A stretch of 64,000 nt of DNA from Pseudomonadota bacterium (lineage in GTDB: Bacteria; Pseudomonadota; Alphaproteobacteria; Sphingomonadales; Sphingomonadaceae), in contig JAEXFD010000030.1 of the NCBI GenBank assembly GCA_023400405.1, positions 62,001 to 126,000 of the forward strand, written 5' to 3'. This document shows, piece after piece, positions 34,585-46,509 of this stretch (positions are counted from its first letter, which is position 1; the number at the start of each line of letters is the position of its first letter). A program made the position numbers and the translations under genes. The notes beneath the pieces are model-generated. The model was given only the letters and a program-made list of their open reading frames with translations, was not told the origin of the DNA and searched no databases.

Positions 34585-36264
34585 TCAGCGCGTCAGCTTC
34601 TTATAGGCCAGTGCGGTCGGCCGGTCGGCCGCATCGCCCAGGCGACGGCGCTTGTCTTCCTCATAGGCCTCGAAGTTTCCTTCGAACCATTCGACATGGC
34701 TGTTGCCTTCGAAGGCGAGGATGTGCGTCGCGAGACGATCGAGGAAGAAGCGATCGTGGCTGATCACCACGGCGCAGCCCGCGAAATTCTCGATCGCCTC
34801 TTCCAGCGCGCCCAGCGTTTCCACGTCGAGGTCGTTGGTCGGCTCGTCGAGCAGCAGCACGTTGCCGCCGCGCTTCAGCATCTTGGCGATGTTGACGCGG
34901 TTGCGTTCGCCGCCGGAAAGCTTGCCGACGTTCTTCTGCTGGTCCTGGCCCTTGAAGTTGAACGCACCGACATAGGCGCGGGTCGATTGGTCGTGGCCGT
35001 TGACCTTCATGTAATCGAGCCCGTCCGAGATTTCCTCCCAGACGTTCTTCTTGTCGTCCAGGTGATCGCGGCTCTGGTCGACATAGCCGAGGCGCACGGT
35101 CGAACCCATTTCGATTGTGCCCGAATCGGGCTTTTCCTGGCCGGTGATCAGCTTGAACAGCGTCGATTTGCCGGCGCCGTTGGGCCCGATCACGCCGACG
35201 ATGCCGCCCGCCGGCAACGTGAACGACAGGTTCTCGAACAGCAGCTTGTCGCCATAGGCCTTGGAGACGTTCTCGACCTCGATCACCTTGCCGCCCAGCC
35301 GCTCGGGCACTTGGATGACGATCTGGGCCTTGCCGGGCGTGCGGTTCTCCTGCGCGGCGACGAGCTGGTCGAACTTGGCGATACGCGCCTTGGACTTGGT
35401 CTGGCGGCCCTTGGCGCCCTGCCGAATCCATTCGAGCTCGTCCTTGATCGCCTTCTGGCGGCCGGATTCCTCGCGATCCTCCTGCTCCAGGCGCTTGGCC
35501 TTCTTCTCGAGATAGGTCGAGTAATTGCCCTCGTACGGGAAATACTTGCCGCGATCGATCTCGAGGATCCAGCCGACGACATTGTCGAGGAAATAGCGGT
35601 CGTGGGTGATCATCAGCACCGCGCCGGCATATTCCTTGAGGTGGTTTTCCAGCCATTCGACGCTCTCGGCATCGAGATGGTTGGTCGGTTCGTCGAGCAG
35701 CAGGATGTCCGGCTTCTGGATGAGGAGCCGGGTGAGCGCGACGCGGCGCTTCTCGCCGCCCGAGAGATTCTCGACCGCCCAGTCGCTCGGCGGGCAGCGC
35801 AGCGCCTCCATTGCGATCTCGAGCTGGTTGTCGAGCGTCCAGCCATCGACCGCGTCGATCTTCTCCTGGAGCGTCCCCATTTCTTCCATCAGCGCGTCGA
35901 AATCGGTGTCGTCCTTCGGATCGCCCATCTCGGCCGAGATCGCATTGAAGCGATCGACCATGTCGGCGACGCCGCGCGCGCCGTCCTTGACGTTCTCGAG
36001 CACGTTCTTGCTCGGATCGAGCTGCGGCTCCTGCTCCAGATAGCCGACGGTGATGTGCTCGCCGGGCCAGGCCTCGCCGGAGAAATCCTTGTCCACGCCT
36101 GCCATGATCTTCATCAGCGTCGACTTGCCGGCGCCGTTCGGGCCGACGATGCCGATCTTCGCACCCTGATAGAATTGCAGGTTGATGTTGTTGAGCACCG
36201 GCTTGTTGGCGCCGGGGAAGGTCTTGGTCATGTCCTTCATCACGAAGGCGTATTGGGCGGCCAC
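34585..36264 (-). CDS. ettA: Energy-dependent translational throttle protein EttA (ABC-F)
   Basis: 559-aa ABC-F ATPase with two nucleotide-binding domains: GPNGAGKST in each, signature sequences LSGGEKRR and LSGGERNR, and DEPTNHLD/DEPTNDLD, joined by a basic linker. It gates ribosomes according to energy state. The start is GTG giving VAAQYAFVMKDMTKTFPG, which matches EttA N-termini and has GGAG 8 nt upstream; the open frame beyond this is spurious. Confidence 0.95.
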   Translation of the reverse strand: MAAQYAFVMKDMTKTFPGANKPVLNNINLQFYQGAKIGIVGPNGAGKSTLMKIMAGVDKDFSGEAWPGEHITVGYLEQEPQLDPSKNVLENVKDGARGVADMVDRFNAISAEMGDPKDDTDFDALMEEMGTLQEKIDAVDGWTLDNQLEIAMEALRCPPSDWAVENLSGGEKRRVALTRLLIQKPDILLLDEPTNHLDAESVEWLENHLKEYAGAVLMITHDRYFLDNVVGWILEIDRGKYFPYEGNYSTYLEKKAKRLEQEDREESGRQKAIKDELEWIRQGAKGRQTKSKARIAKFDQLVAAQENRTPGKAQIVIQVPERLGGKVIEVENVSKAYGDKLLFENLSFTLPAGGIVGVIGPNGAGKSTLFKLITGQEKPDSGTIEMGSTVRLGYVDQSRDHLDDKKNVWEEISDGLDYMKVNGHDQSTRAYVGAFNFKGQDQQKNVGKLSGGERNRVNIAKMLKRGGNVLLLDEPTNDLDVETLGALEEAIENFAGCAVVISHDRFFLDRLATHILAFEGNSHVEWFEGNFEAYEEDKRRRLGDAADRPTALAYKKLTR

Positions 36265-36416
36265 GTGCGGGTCTCCGATCGAATGCTGGATGTGCTGGAA
36301 AGTCGGGCGCGATGTAGCGATCGAAGCAGCAAAAGGCAACGCGCGCGCTGCGGAAACAAAAGGGAAACGCGCCGGCGCATTGGCAAATGTTCCGCCGCCG
36401 GTTAGCGTCCGCCGCC

Positions 36417-37793
36417 ATGACCAAGCGCCTCCTGCTCGCGGCCGCCGCCGCGCTCGCCCTCCCCTTCCCCGCCTTCGCCCAGGACGTCGCTGCGCTGCGC
36501 GACGCCGCGCTGAAGGACGACACGCTGGCCTGGGACATCGTCGAGGGCGTGACGACCGAGGTCGGCCAGCGACTGGCGGCAACCGAGGCCGAGGCGCGGG
36601 CCCGCGACTGGGCGGTCAGGAAGCTCACGGCGCTCGGCTTCCAGAACGTTCACGTCGAAACCTACAAGATGCCGCTCTGGCAGCGCGGGATCGAGACGGC
36701 CGAAGTGCTCGGCCCCTCGGCGCAGAAGCTGACGATTGCGGCGCTGGGCAATTCGGGCTCGACCGGCGCGAAGCCGATCGAGGCCGAAGTGGCCTATTTC
36801 CCGACCATGGCCGATCTTCAGGCGGCGCCGGCGGGCAGCCTCAAGGGCAAGATCGCCTTCATCAGCCATTCGATGACCGCGACGCAGGACGGCTCGCAAT
36901 ATGGTCCGTTCGGCGCCGCGCGGCGCTCGGGGCCGGCTGTCGCGGCGAGCAAGGGCGCGGTCGCCGTGCTGATCCGCTCGATCGGCACCGACTATCACCG
37001 CAACCCGCACACCGGCGTCACCAATTGGCCCAAGGACGTGAAGCCGATCGGCGCCGCGGCGCTTTCGCTGCCCGACGCCGAACAGCTTGAGCGGCTGCTC
37101 AAGCGCGGGCCGGTCAGGCTGCGCGTCCAGATCACGGCCGGGATCAACGGCGAAGCCGAATCGGGCAATGTCGTGGCGGACCTGCCGGGCACCGATCCCT
37201 CGACCGGCATCGTGCTCGTCGGCGGCCATCTCGATAGCTGGGACCAGGCGACCGGCGCGATCGACGACGGCGCCGGAATTGCGATCACTGCGGCGGCCGC
37301 CAAGCGCGTCCACGATGCCGGCGCGACGCGGCGGACGATCCGCGTTGTCTGGTTCGGCGCAGAGGAGCCGGGCGGCTTCGGCGGGGAGGCCTATGCCAAG
37401 GCCCATGCGAACGAACGCCACGATTTCGCGAGCGAGTCGGACTTCGGCGCGGATCGCGTCTGGCGCTTCCAGACCAACCTGCCCGCGAGCGCCGCGCCGG
37501 TGGCCGACCGGCTCGCGGCAGCGCTGGCTCCACTCGGCATCACCAAGGGCCGCGACCCGGCCGGCGGCGGCACCGATGTCAGCCCGATCATTCGCCAGAA
37601 CCAGGTGCCGAGCGTGACGCTGTCCCAATCCGGGCTGCGCTATTTTGATTATCATCACACGCCCGACGACACACTCGACAAGATCGACCCCGCCCAGCTT
37701 CGCCAGAATGTCGCCGCCTGGACGACGACGATTGCGATCATCGCCAACGCGCCGGAGGATTTGGGCGCGGTCAAGCCTGGATTCGCCGAATAG
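36417..37793 (+). CDS. Secreted M28 family metallopeptidase (458 aa)
   Basis: Signal peptide (LLLAAAAALALPFPAFAQ), a PA-type insertion in the middle and a di-zinc aminopeptidase domain: GGHLDSWDQATGAIDDGAG (His and Asp ligands), GAEEPGGFGG (catalytic and ligand Glu) and YHHTPDDT (last His). It probably removes amino acids from peptides in the periplasm or outside. Divergent from ettA. Confidence 0.9.
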   Translation: MTKRLLLAAAAALALPFPAFAQDVAALRDAALKDDTLAWDIVEGVTTEVGQRLAATEAEARARDWAVRKLTALGFQNVHVETYKMPLWQRGIETAEVLGPSAQKLTIAALGNSGSTGAKPIEAEVAYFPTMADLQAAPAGSLKGKIAFISHSMTATQDGSQYGPFGAARRSGPAVAASKGAVAVLIRSIGTDYHRNPHTGVTNWPKDVKPIGAAALSLPDAEQLERLLKRGPVRLRVQITAGINGEAESGNVVADLPGTDPSTGIVLVGGHLDSWDQATGAIDDGAGIAITAAAAKRVHDAGATRRTIRVVWFGAEEPGGFGGEAYAKAHANERHDFASESDFGADRVWRFQTNLPASAAPVADRLAAALAPLGITKGRDPAGGGTDVSPIIRQNQVPSVTLSQSGLRYFDYHHTPDDTLDKIDPAQLRQNVAAWTTTIAIIANAPEDLGAVKPGFAE

Positions 37794-37886
37794 GGAACTT
37801 TTGGCGGCCTCAGCGATTGATGGCCGCCGATGGGCGAGATTTGGGCAAAAAAATGGCCTAAATTTTGCGCTGCGGTGAATTTGCGA

Positions 37887-37914
37887 TTGACGCCTGTGCA
37901 ACGATCGCTATTCC
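37887..37914 (+). promoter_or_regulatory. Putative promoter of the small lipoprotein gene
   Basis: TTGACG (37887-37892) and TATTCC (37909-37914) are spaced by 16 nt, about 60 nt before the next ATG. The 183-bp gap is less GC-rich than its surroundings. Confidence 0.4.
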
Positions 37915-37976
37915 AGCGGTTCGCGAACGGCACGGGCCGGATGCGAAACGTTTTAGTTCCATTGGGAGCAACCGAG

Positions 37977-38210
37977 ATGAAGAAGGTCCTCATTGTTGCT
38001 GCTGCCGCCGGCCTGATGTCGCTTGCGGCTTGCGGTGGTGGCACGGAGAACACGGCCGCCGAGAACGCTGCCGACAATCACGAGGCGAATGCCGCGTTCT
38101 ACGAAGATTCGGCCGACAACGCGAGCAACGCGGCTGTCGAGAATGCGTTCGAGAACGCTGCCGACGTCGAAGAGAATGCCGCCGACGCCGCCCAGGCGAA
38201 CGCGCACTGA
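37977..38210 (+). CDS. Small Asn/Ala-rich lipoprotein (77 aa)
   Basis: Lipobox LAAC after a short hydrophobic segment (VLIVAAAAGLMSLAAC), so the mature protein starts at Cys19. The rest is acidic with repeated AENAAD/ENAA units (NTAAENAADNHE, AVENAFENAADVEENAADAA) and is likely disordered or helical. GGGAGCAACCGAG supplies the ribosome site. Similar tiny lipoproteins are common in sphingomonads; no function is known to me. Confidence 0.85.
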   Translation: MKKVLIVAAAAGLMSLAACGGGTENTAAENAADNHEANAAFYEDSADNASNAAVENAFENAADVEENAADAAQANAH

Positions 38211-38252
38211 TCTCGCGTCGGCCCGGCTAATGGCCGGAGTCGAGAGATAGAA

Positions 38253-38281
38253 GGGCGCTCCCGCAAGGGGGCGCCCTTTTT
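38253..38281 (+). terminator. Rho-independent terminator
   Basis: GGGCGC, a loop around TCCCGCAAGGG, then GGCGCCC and TTTTT, 42 nt after the lipoprotein stop. Confidence 0.85.
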
Positions 38282-38349
38282 CGTTGCGCGGCGCGGCCGG
38301 TTGGGATTGGTTGGTCTCCGGCATTGCCGGCACGGATGAGGAAAACCGC

Positions 38350-39651
38350 TTGAACCCGATCGCGATCGAAGAAGCCGGCGCCCCGTCCCGGCCGCTCCGC
38401 TGGTGGCAGCACCTCTATCTCCAGGTGATTGTCGCCATCGTCCTCGGCGGCGCGATCGGCGCGATCTGGCCGTCCGTCGGCGCCTCGCTCGAATGGATCG
38501 GGCTGGGTTTCGTCAACCTGGTCAAGATGATCATCGTGCCGGTGATCTTCCTCACCCTCGTCACCGGCATCGCCGGCACGCGCGAGCTCGGCGCGCTGGG
38601 ACGGGTGGTGACCAAGGCGCTCGCCTATTTCCTGTTCTTCTCGACCCTGGCGCTGATCCTCGGGCTCGTCGTGGCGCATATCGTCCAGCCTGGTGCGGGC
38701 ATGCACGTCGTGCCGGGCAGCCTTGACGGCGCGAGCGTCGCCAAGGTCCATGGCTTCGAGGAGCAGGCCCACGCCACCACAATCCAGGGCTTCATCCTGG
38801 CGATCATCCCCACCACCCTCGCCTCGGCGCTGACCCAGGGCTCGATCCTCCAGGCGCTGTTCCTCGCGATCCTGTTCGGCATCGCGCTCGCCCAGGTCGG
38901 CGAGCCCGCCCGGCCGGTGGTCGATTTTCTCGAACGGCTCGGGCTGGTCGTGTTCCGCGTCGTCGCGATCGTGATGCGCGCCGCCCCGATCGGCGCGTTT
39001 GGCGCGATGGCGGCGACGATCGGCAAATACGGCCTCGGCTCGCTCGCCAATCTCGGCCTGCTAGTCGGCACCTTCTACCTCACCTCGCTGCTCTTCGTGC
39101 TGGTCGTGCTCGGCGCGGTGAGCTGGCTGGCCGGCTTCTCGATCCTGAAGCTGCTGCGCTACATCAAGGCGGAGCTGCTGCTCGTGCTCGGAGCCTCCTC
39201 GTCCGAAGCCGCCCTGCCCGCGCTGATCGAGAAGCTCGAACACGCCGGGTGCAGCAAGGAAGTGGTCGGGCTGGTCGTGCCCGCAGGCTATTCCTTCAAC
39301 CTCGACGGCACCAACATCTACATGACGCTGGCCGCGCTGTTCATCGCCCAGGCGACCGGCGTGCACCTCTCGCTCGGCGAGCAGATCGTCTTGCTCGGCA
39401 CTGCGATGCTCAGCTCGAAGGGCGCTGCGGGCGTGACCGGCGCCGGCTTCGCGACGCTGGCGGCGACGCTGATGGTCGTGCCCTCGATCCCAGTCGCCGG
39501 CATGGCGCTGATCCTCGGCGTCGACCGTTTCATGAGCGAATGCCGCAGCCTCACCAATTTCGTCGGCAATGCGGTGGCGACGATCGTCGTCGCCCGCTGG
39601 GAAGGCGCATTGGACCGCGAGAAGCTGGCTGCGGCGCTGAACGGCCGCTAG
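38350..39651 (+). CDS. dctA: C4-dicarboxylate/cation symporter DctA type (433 aa)
   Basis: DAACS-family transporter with about eight helices and two re-entrant loops. [48 protein letters not shown] and [22 protein letters not shown] all match DctA closely. It imports succinate, fumarate and malate. The start is TTG with GAGG 8-9 nt upstream; no ATG fits the family N-terminus. Its stop overlaps the convergent kup stop by 4 bp. Confidence 0.85.
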   Translation: MNPIAIEEAGAPSRPLRWWQHLYLQVIVAIVLGGAIGAIWPSVGASLEWIGLGFVNLVKMIIVPVIFLTLVTGIAGTRELGALGRVVTKALAYFLFFSTLALILGLVVAHIVQPGAGMHVVPGSLDGASVAKVHGFEEQAHATTIQGFILAIIPTTLASALTQGSILQALFLAILFGIALAQVGEPARPVVDFLERLGLVVFRVVAIVMRAAPIGAFGAMAATIGKYGLGSLANLGLLVGTFYLTSLLFVLVVLGAVSWLAGFSILKLLRYIKAELLLVLGASSSEAALPALIEKLEHAGCSKEVVGLVVPAGYSFNLDGTNIYMTLAALFIAQATGVHLSLGEQIVLLGTAMLSSKGAAGVTGAGFATLAATLMVVPSIPVAGMALILGVDRFMSECRSLTNFVGNAVATIVVARWEGALDREKLAAALNGR

Positions 39652-41531
39652 ATTTCGAGCTGGCTGCCCAACTCGACCACCCGATTGGTCGGCAGCTTGA
39701 AGAACTCCATCGCGCTTTCGGCATTGCGCACCATCCAGGCGAACAGCTTTTCGCGCCAGATCGCCATGCCCGGCCGCGACGAAGCGATCAGCGTCTGCCG
39801 TGCGAGGAAATAGCTGGTGTCCATCGGCTTGAACGGCCCGCCCGCATCCTCAGCCTGGAGCAGCGCGGCGGGGATGTCGATATCGTCCATGAAGCCGTAA
39901 TGGACGATCATCCGGTAGAAGCCCTGCCCCAGCGCCGAGGCCTCGACGCGCTTTTCGCCCGGCCAGTGCGGCACGCCCTCGATCGCGACGGTGAGCAGCA
40001 CCACCCGCTCATGCAGCACGCGGTTGTGCTTGAGATTGTGGAGCAGCGCCGGCGGGATTCCGTCGGGCGTCGAGGAAAGGAAAACCGCCGTTCCCGGCAC
40101 GCGCTCGGCCTGGCCGCCCGCCGATCGGATGAACAGCTCGACCGGCATCGCGCCCTCCGCCAGCCGAGCGCGCACCAGCCGCCGCCCGGTCGACCAGGTC
40201 GTCAGCACCGTGAACGCCACCGCGGCGACGAGCAGCGGGAACCAGCCGCCATCGGGAATCTTGGTGACGTTCGAGGCGAAATAGAGCCCGTCCACGAGCA
40301 GGAAGCCGCCAGTGACCAGCAGTGCCAGCGGCTTGGGCCATTTCCACACCGACCAGGTCAGCACGCCCAGCATGCAGGCCGTGATGAACATCGTGCCGGT
40401 CACCGCGATGCCATAGGCGGCCGCCAGGTTGCTCGAGCTCTTGAAGCCGAGCACGAGCAGGATCACGAGTACCAGCAGCGCCCAGTTGACGATCGGCACA
40501 TAGATTTGCCCGGCCGCCTTGGCGCTGGTGTGGAGGATGCGGATCCGCGGCAGGAAGCCGAGCTGAACCGCCTGCTGGCTTACCGAAAAGGCACCCGAGA
40601 TCACCGCCTGGCTGGCGATGATCGTCGCCAGCGTCGCCAGGATCACCAGCGGCAGCCGAGCCCAGTCCGGCGCCATCAGGAAGAACGGATTCTCTACCGA
40701 GGCAGGGTGTTTGAGCAGCAGCGCCGACTGGCCGAGATAGTTGAGCAGCAGGCACGGGAAGGCGATGTAGAGCCAGGAGACCATGATCGCCTTGCGCCCG
40801 AAATGGCCCATGTCCGCATAGAGCGCCTCGGCGCCCGTGACGGCGAGCACGACGGATCCGAGCGCCAGGAAGGCGAGCTTGGGATCGATCAGGAAAAAAT
40901 CGAGCGCATAGACGGGATTGAGCGCGCCCAGGATCTCGGGCGCATGGAGGATGCCGATCACGCCGAGCACCGCCAGCACCAGGAAATAGACCAGCATCAC
41001 CGGCCCGAACAGCTTGCCGACGGTCGCCGTGCCGCGCGACTGGATCGCGAACAGGAAGATCAGGATGGCGATCGAGATCGGCAGCACGAACGGCGCGAAG
41101 CCCTCGCCCACGATTTCCAGACCCTCGACGGCCGAAAGCACCGAGATCGCCGGCGTGATGATCGCATCGCCATAGAACAGCGCGGTCGCCACCACGCCCA
41201 GCATCGCGATGCCGGCGCTCCACCGCGTCTCGCCCAGCTTGCGCGCGATCAGCGCGAGCAGGGCCAGGCTGCCGCCCTCCCCCTTGTTGTCCGCGCGCAG
41301 GATGACGAGGACATATTTGACGGTGACGATCAGCACCATCGTCCAGAAGATCAGCGAGAGCACCCCGAAGATGTGCGCGCGATCGACCGCCAGCGGATGG
41401 TGGCCGATGAAGCTTTCCTTGAGCGCATAGAGCGGCGAGGTGCCGATGTCGCCGAACACCACCCCGATCGCGCCGATGGCGAGCGTCGAAAGGCGGTCGT
41501 GATGGCCATGCGCGGCCTCGCTGTCTTCCAT
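39648..41531 (-). CDS. kup: Low-affinity K+ uptake protein Kup (627 aa)
   Basis: Twelve membrane helices ([20 protein letters not shown] at the start, [32 protein letters not shown]) and a C-terminal cytoplasmic domain. Proton-coupled potassium import. It is divergent from the kdp operon, and the KdpE-like box at 41574-41590 lies 43 bp upstream of its start, so shared control is possible. Confidence 0.95.
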   Translation of the reverse strand: MEDSEAAHGHHDRLSTLAIGAIGVVFGDIGTSPLYALKESFIGHHPLAVDRAHIFGVLSLIFWTMVLIVTVKYVLVILRADNKGEGGSLALLALIARKLGETRWSAGIAMLGVVATALFYGDAIITPAISVLSAVEGLEIVGEGFAPFVLPISIAILIFLFAIQSRGTATVGKLFGPVMLVYFLVLAVLGVIGILHAPEILGALNPVYALDFFLIDPKLAFLALGSVVLAVTGAEALYADMGHFGRKAIMVSWLYIAFPCLLLNYLGQSALLLKHPASVENPFFLMAPDWARLPLVILATLATIIASQAVISGAFSVSQQAVQLGFLPRIRILHTSAKAAGQIYVPIVNWALLVLVILLVLGFKSSSNLAAAYGIAVTGTMFITACMLGVLTWSVWKWPKPLALLVTGGFLLVDGLYFASNVTKIPDGGWFPLLVAAVAFTVLTTWSTGRRLVRARLAEGAMPVELFIRSAGGQAERVPGTAVFLSSTPDGIPPALLHNLKHNRVLHERVVLLTVAIEGVPHWPGEKRVEASALGQGFYRMIVHYGFMDDIDIPAALLQAEDAGGPFKPMDTSYFLARQTLIASSRPGMAIWREKLFAWMVRNAESAMEFFKLPTNRVVELGSQLEI

Positions 41532-41573
41532 CGTCGGGCCCCTTAGGCGCGCGCGTGCGATCGTGCCAGAATC

Positions 41574-41590
41574 TTTATAGCTTCTTTATG
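41574..41590 (+). promoter_or_regulatory. Candidate KdpE-binding box
   Basis: TTTATA-N5-TTTATG, two direct half-sites with an 11-bp period, 84 nt before the first gene of the kdp run. The E. coli kdpFABC operator has the same 17-bp layout (TTTATA-N5-TTTACA). It stands out as AT-rich in this GC-rich DNA. Confidence 0.6.
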
Positions 41591-41673
41591 CCGCGCCCGA
41601 ACTTCCCCGTGGAACCTTAACGGCCTCAGCCGCCACATCGCCTCCATTCGCTTGGGCAATGGGAGCCGGGACT

Positions 41674-41952
41674 ATGCGCGCCGTGATGCGCCGTCTGGAG
41701 TCGCAGGAACGCTGGTGGGCGGCGGAGATCGGCGTGCGCCTGATCGGCCTGGCTCTGCTCGGCATCGCTGCCGCGAACAGCTGGCTGCTGCGCCGCTTCG
41801 TGCTCTCGCTACCCGCGCACGGCGCCACGGCGGGGGAATTCGCCCTCGCCGCCGCGGCCGTCGCGGCCTTCACCCTGGGCTGCGCCTTCACCGCCGAAGG
41901 CCCGGGCCTGTTCCGCCTGCTGCCGGTCCCGGCGCGCAACTGGATCCTTTGA
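41674..41952 (+). CDS. Small membrane protein upstream of kdpF (92 aa)
   Basis: Not recognised. Two hydrophobic segments (about residues 18-38 and 53-72) and a basic N-terminus (MRAVMRRLESQERWW). The ATG at 41674 has GGGAG 8 nt upstream; an in-frame ATG at 41659 is the alternative. The next small gene starts 12 nt after its stop, so it belongs to the kdp transcript. It could be a K+-related accessory protein, but only position supports this. Confidence 0.65.
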   Translation: MRAVMRRLESQERWWAAEIGVRLIGLALLGIAAANSWLLRRFVLSLPAHGATAGEFALAAAAVAAFTLGCAFTAEGPGLFRLLPVPARNWIL

Positions 41953-41964
41953 GGAGTAATCGAC

Positions 41965-42048
41965 GTGACCGACCTGATCTGGCTGGCGGTGGTGGCGGGG
42001 CTGTTCCTGCTCACCCTCGCCTATATCCGCCTCTGCGACGCGGCGTGA
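41965..42048 (+). CDS. 27-aa membrane microprotein upstream of kdpF
   Basis: GTG start with GAGGAG 8-13 nt upstream. The product MTDLIWLAVVAGLFLLTLAY continues with IRLCDAA: one transmembrane helix and a short polar tail. It is distinct from KdpF, which follows 10 nt later. Small proteins with a similar plan ahead of kdpF are seen in other bacteria (from memory, not checked). Confidence 0.6.
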   Translation: MTDLIWLAVVAGLFLLTLAYIRLCDAA

Positions 42049-42058
42049 GGGCACGCAG

Positions 42059-42148
42059 ATGACGCTCTCGCTCGCACTCGCCGGCCTCACTGCACTGGGG
42101 CTCCTCCTCTATCTCGTGGCCGTGCTCGTCCGGCCCGAGCGTTTCTAG
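42059..42148 (+). CDS. kdpF: KdpF, small subunit of the K+-ATPase (29 aa)
   Basis: A single helix ending in the family signature LVRPERF (protein ends YLVAVLVRPERF). KdpF stabilises the KdpFABC complex in the inner membrane. It lies 12 nt ahead of kdpA. Too short for usual gene finders, but the C-terminal motif is diagnostic. Confidence 0.88.
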   Translation: MTLSLALAGLTALGLLLYLVAVLVRPERF

Positions 42149-42160
42149 AAAGTCGCCGAC

Positions 42161-43861
42161 ATGACCGTTCAGGGCTGGGCGCTGATCCTCGTCTTCGTCG
42201 CCATCCTCGTCGCACTCGCCAAGCCGATGGGGATGTGGCTGTTCGCCGTCTATGAAGGGCGCCGCACGCCCTTCCACACCGTGCTCGGCCCGATAGAGCG
42301 GGGCTTCTATCGCCTCTCCGGCATCGACCCGAACGCTGAGATGGGCTGGCGCCGCTACGCGGTGCACATGCTGCTCTTTCAGCTCGTCGCGCTGGCCTTC
42401 ACCTATGCGATCCTGCGCTGTCAGGACGTGCTGCCGCTCAATCCGCGCGGCCTTGCCGGCATGAGCCCCGATCTCGCCTTCAACACTGCGGTGAGCTTCA
42501 CCACCAACACCAATTGGCAGAGCTATTCGGGCGAGAGCCTGTCGATCCTCAGCCAGATGCTCGGGCTGGCGATCCACAATTTCCTGTCCGCCGCGACCGG
42601 CATCGCCATCGCCTTCGCACTGTTCCGCGGCTTTGCCCGGCGCGAGAGCGCGGGCGTCGGCAATTTCTGGGCCGATCTCACCCGCGTCACGCTCTACGTA
42701 CTGCTGCCGATCTGCATCGTCTATGGGCTGTATCTGATCGCCAGCGGGGTGCCGCAGACCTTCGCGACCAGCATCGACGCGACCACGCTCGAGGGCGCCA
42801 AACAGACTCTCCTGCTCGGACCGGTCGCCAGCCAGGAGGCCATCAAGATGCTTGGCACCAATGGCGGCGGCATCTTCAACGCCAATTCGGCGCACCCCTT
42901 CGAGAACCCCAGCGCGCTGACCAACTTCGTCCAGATGCTGTCGATCTTCCTGATCGGCGTCGGCCTCACCTGGACGTTCGGCAAGGCGGTGGGCAATCCG
43001 CGTCAGGGCTGGGCGATCCTCGCCGCGATGCTGATCCTGTTCCTTGCCGGGACGACGGTCGCCTATTGGCAGGAAGCCGCTGGCAACCCGATCCATCACG
43101 CGATGGGCCTGGCCGGCGGCAATCTCGAGGGCAAGGAGGTCCGGTTCGGGATCGCCGCCTCGTCCCTCTTCGCCAGCGTGACCACCGCAGCCTCGTGCGG
43201 CGCCGTGATCGCGATGCACGACAGCTTCACTGCGCTCGGTGGCCTCATCCCGCTGTTCAACATGCAATTGGGCGAAGTCGTGGTCGGCGGCGTCGGCGCG
43301 GGGATCTACGGCTTCCTCCTGTTCGCCATTCTCGCGATCTTCGTCGCCGGGCTGATGGTCGGCCGCACTCCCGAATATGTCGGCAAGAAGATCGAGGCGC
43401 GCGAAGTGAAGTTCGCGGTGCTCGCCATCGCCGTGCTGCCGCTCGCCATCCTCGGCTTCACCGCGCTCGCCTCGGTGCTGCCGGCCGGGCTGGCCGGCCC
43501 GCTCAACAAGGGGCCGCACGGCTTCAGCGAGATCCTCTACGCCTTCTCCTCGGCAACCGCGAACAACGGCTCGGCCTTTGCCGGGCTCACCGCCGCCACG
43601 CCCTTCTATGACGGGCTGCTCGGCGTCGCGATGTGGATCGGTCGCTTCTTCATGATCGTGCCCGCGCTGGCCATCGCCGGCAGCCTGGCCGCCAAGAAAT
43701 ATCACCCCGAGAGCGCGGGCTCCTTCCCGACCACCGGACCGCTCTGGGTCGGGCTGCTCGTCGGCATCGTGGTGATCGTCGGCGGCCTCACCTTCCTGCC
43801 CAGCCTCGCCCTTGGCCCCATCGCGGATCATTTCGCGATGACCGCCGGCCAGCTCTTCTGA
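42161..43861 (+). CDS. kdpA: K+-transporting ATPase subunit KdpA (566 aa)
   Basis: K+-channel-like subunit with four pseudo-repeats. Selectivity-filter regions include [39 protein letters not shown] and [13 protein letters not shown]. It binds and conducts K+ into the complex. Standard length and position in the kdpFABC order. Confidence 0.96.
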   Translation: MTVQGWALILVFVAILVALAKPMGMWLFAVYEGRRTPFHTVLGPIERGFYRLSGIDPNAEMGWRRYAVHMLLFQLVALAFTYAILRCQDVLPLNPRGLAGMSPDLAFNTAVSFTTNTNWQSYSGESLSILSQMLGLAIHNFLSAATGIAIAFALFRGFARRESAGVGNFWADLTRVTLYVLLPICIVYGLYLIASGVPQTFATSIDATTLEGAKQTLLLGPVASQEAIKMLGTNGGGIFNANSAHPFENPSALTNFVQMLSIFLIGVGLTWTFGKAVGNPRQGWAILAAMLILFLAGTTVAYWQEAAGNPIHHAMGLAGGNLEGKEVRFGIAASSLFASVTTAASCGAVIAMHDSFTALGGLIPLFNMQLGEVVVGGVGAGIYGFLLFAILAIFVAGLMVGRTPEYVGKKIEAREVKFAVLAIAVLPLAILGFTALASVLPAGLAGPLNKGPHGFSEILYAFSSATANNGSAFAGLTAATPFYDGLLGVAMWIGRFFMIVPALAIAGSLAAKKYHPESAGSFPTTGPLWVGLLVGIVVIVGGLTFLPSLALGPIADHFAMTAGQLF

Positions 43862-43872
43862 AGGCAACTCCC

Positions 43873-45885
<2,013 letters not shown>

Positions 45886-45909
45886 GCGCGCGCCGAAAGG
45901 AAGAAGACG

Positions 45910-46509
45910 ATGCTCAAGGATTTCACCACCGCCATCCGCCCCGCGATCGTACTGACGATCCTGTTCGCGGCGCTGCTCGGCCTCGCCTATCCCGCCGCGC
46001 TGACGGGCATCGGCCAGTTGGCCTTTCCGGCCCAGGCCAATGGCAGCCTGGTGCGCCGCGACGGACAAGTGATCGGATCGGACCTGATCGGCCAGGCCTT
46101 TGCCCGCCCTGGCTATTTCCACGGCCGCCCTTCGGCAGCCGGCAAGGACGGCTATGATCCCACCGCCTCGAGCGGATCGAACCTCGGTCCGACCTCGCGC
46201 GTGCTCGCCGATCGCCTCAAGGCCGATCTCGCCGCACAGCCCCATGCACCAGCAACGTCGGTCCCCGCCGATCTGGTGACGACCTCCGCCTCGGGGCTCG
46301 ACCCCCATATCAGCCCCGAGGCGGCTCTTTTCCAGGTCGATCGGGTGGCGGCGGCGCGCGGCATCGCCCCGGCGCGGCTGCGCGCGCTGATCGCGGAACA
46401 TAGCGAAGGCCGGCTGCTCGGCTTTATCGGCGAACCGCGCGTCAATGTGTTCGCGCTCAACCGGGCGCTCGACAGCCTGGCCTCGCGCGGCGCACAATCG
46501 CGCGAGTGA
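45910..46509 (+). CDS. kdpC: K+-transporting ATPase subunit KdpC (199 aa)
   Basis: One N-terminal membrane helix ([20 protein letters not shown]) and a periplasmic domain with [20 protein letters not shown] and [12 protein letters not shown], typical KdpC motifs. It increases the ATP affinity of KdpB. Its stop overlaps the kdpD GTG start (GTGA). Confidence 0.95.
   Translation: MLKDFTTAIRPAIVLTILFAALLGLAYPAALTGIGQLAFPAQANGSLVRRDGQVIGSDLIGQAFARPGYFHGRPSAAGKDGYDPTASSGSNLGPTSRVLADRLKADLAAQPHAPATSVPADLVTTSASGLDPHISPEAALFQVDRVAAARGIAPARLRALIAEHSEGRLLGFIGEPRVNVFALNRALDSLASRGAQSRE

Noticed and set aside
36265..36582. N-terminal extension of ettA
   Set aside because: It reads antisense through the start region of the M28 peptidase gene; the GTG with GGAG gives the standard EttA N-terminus.
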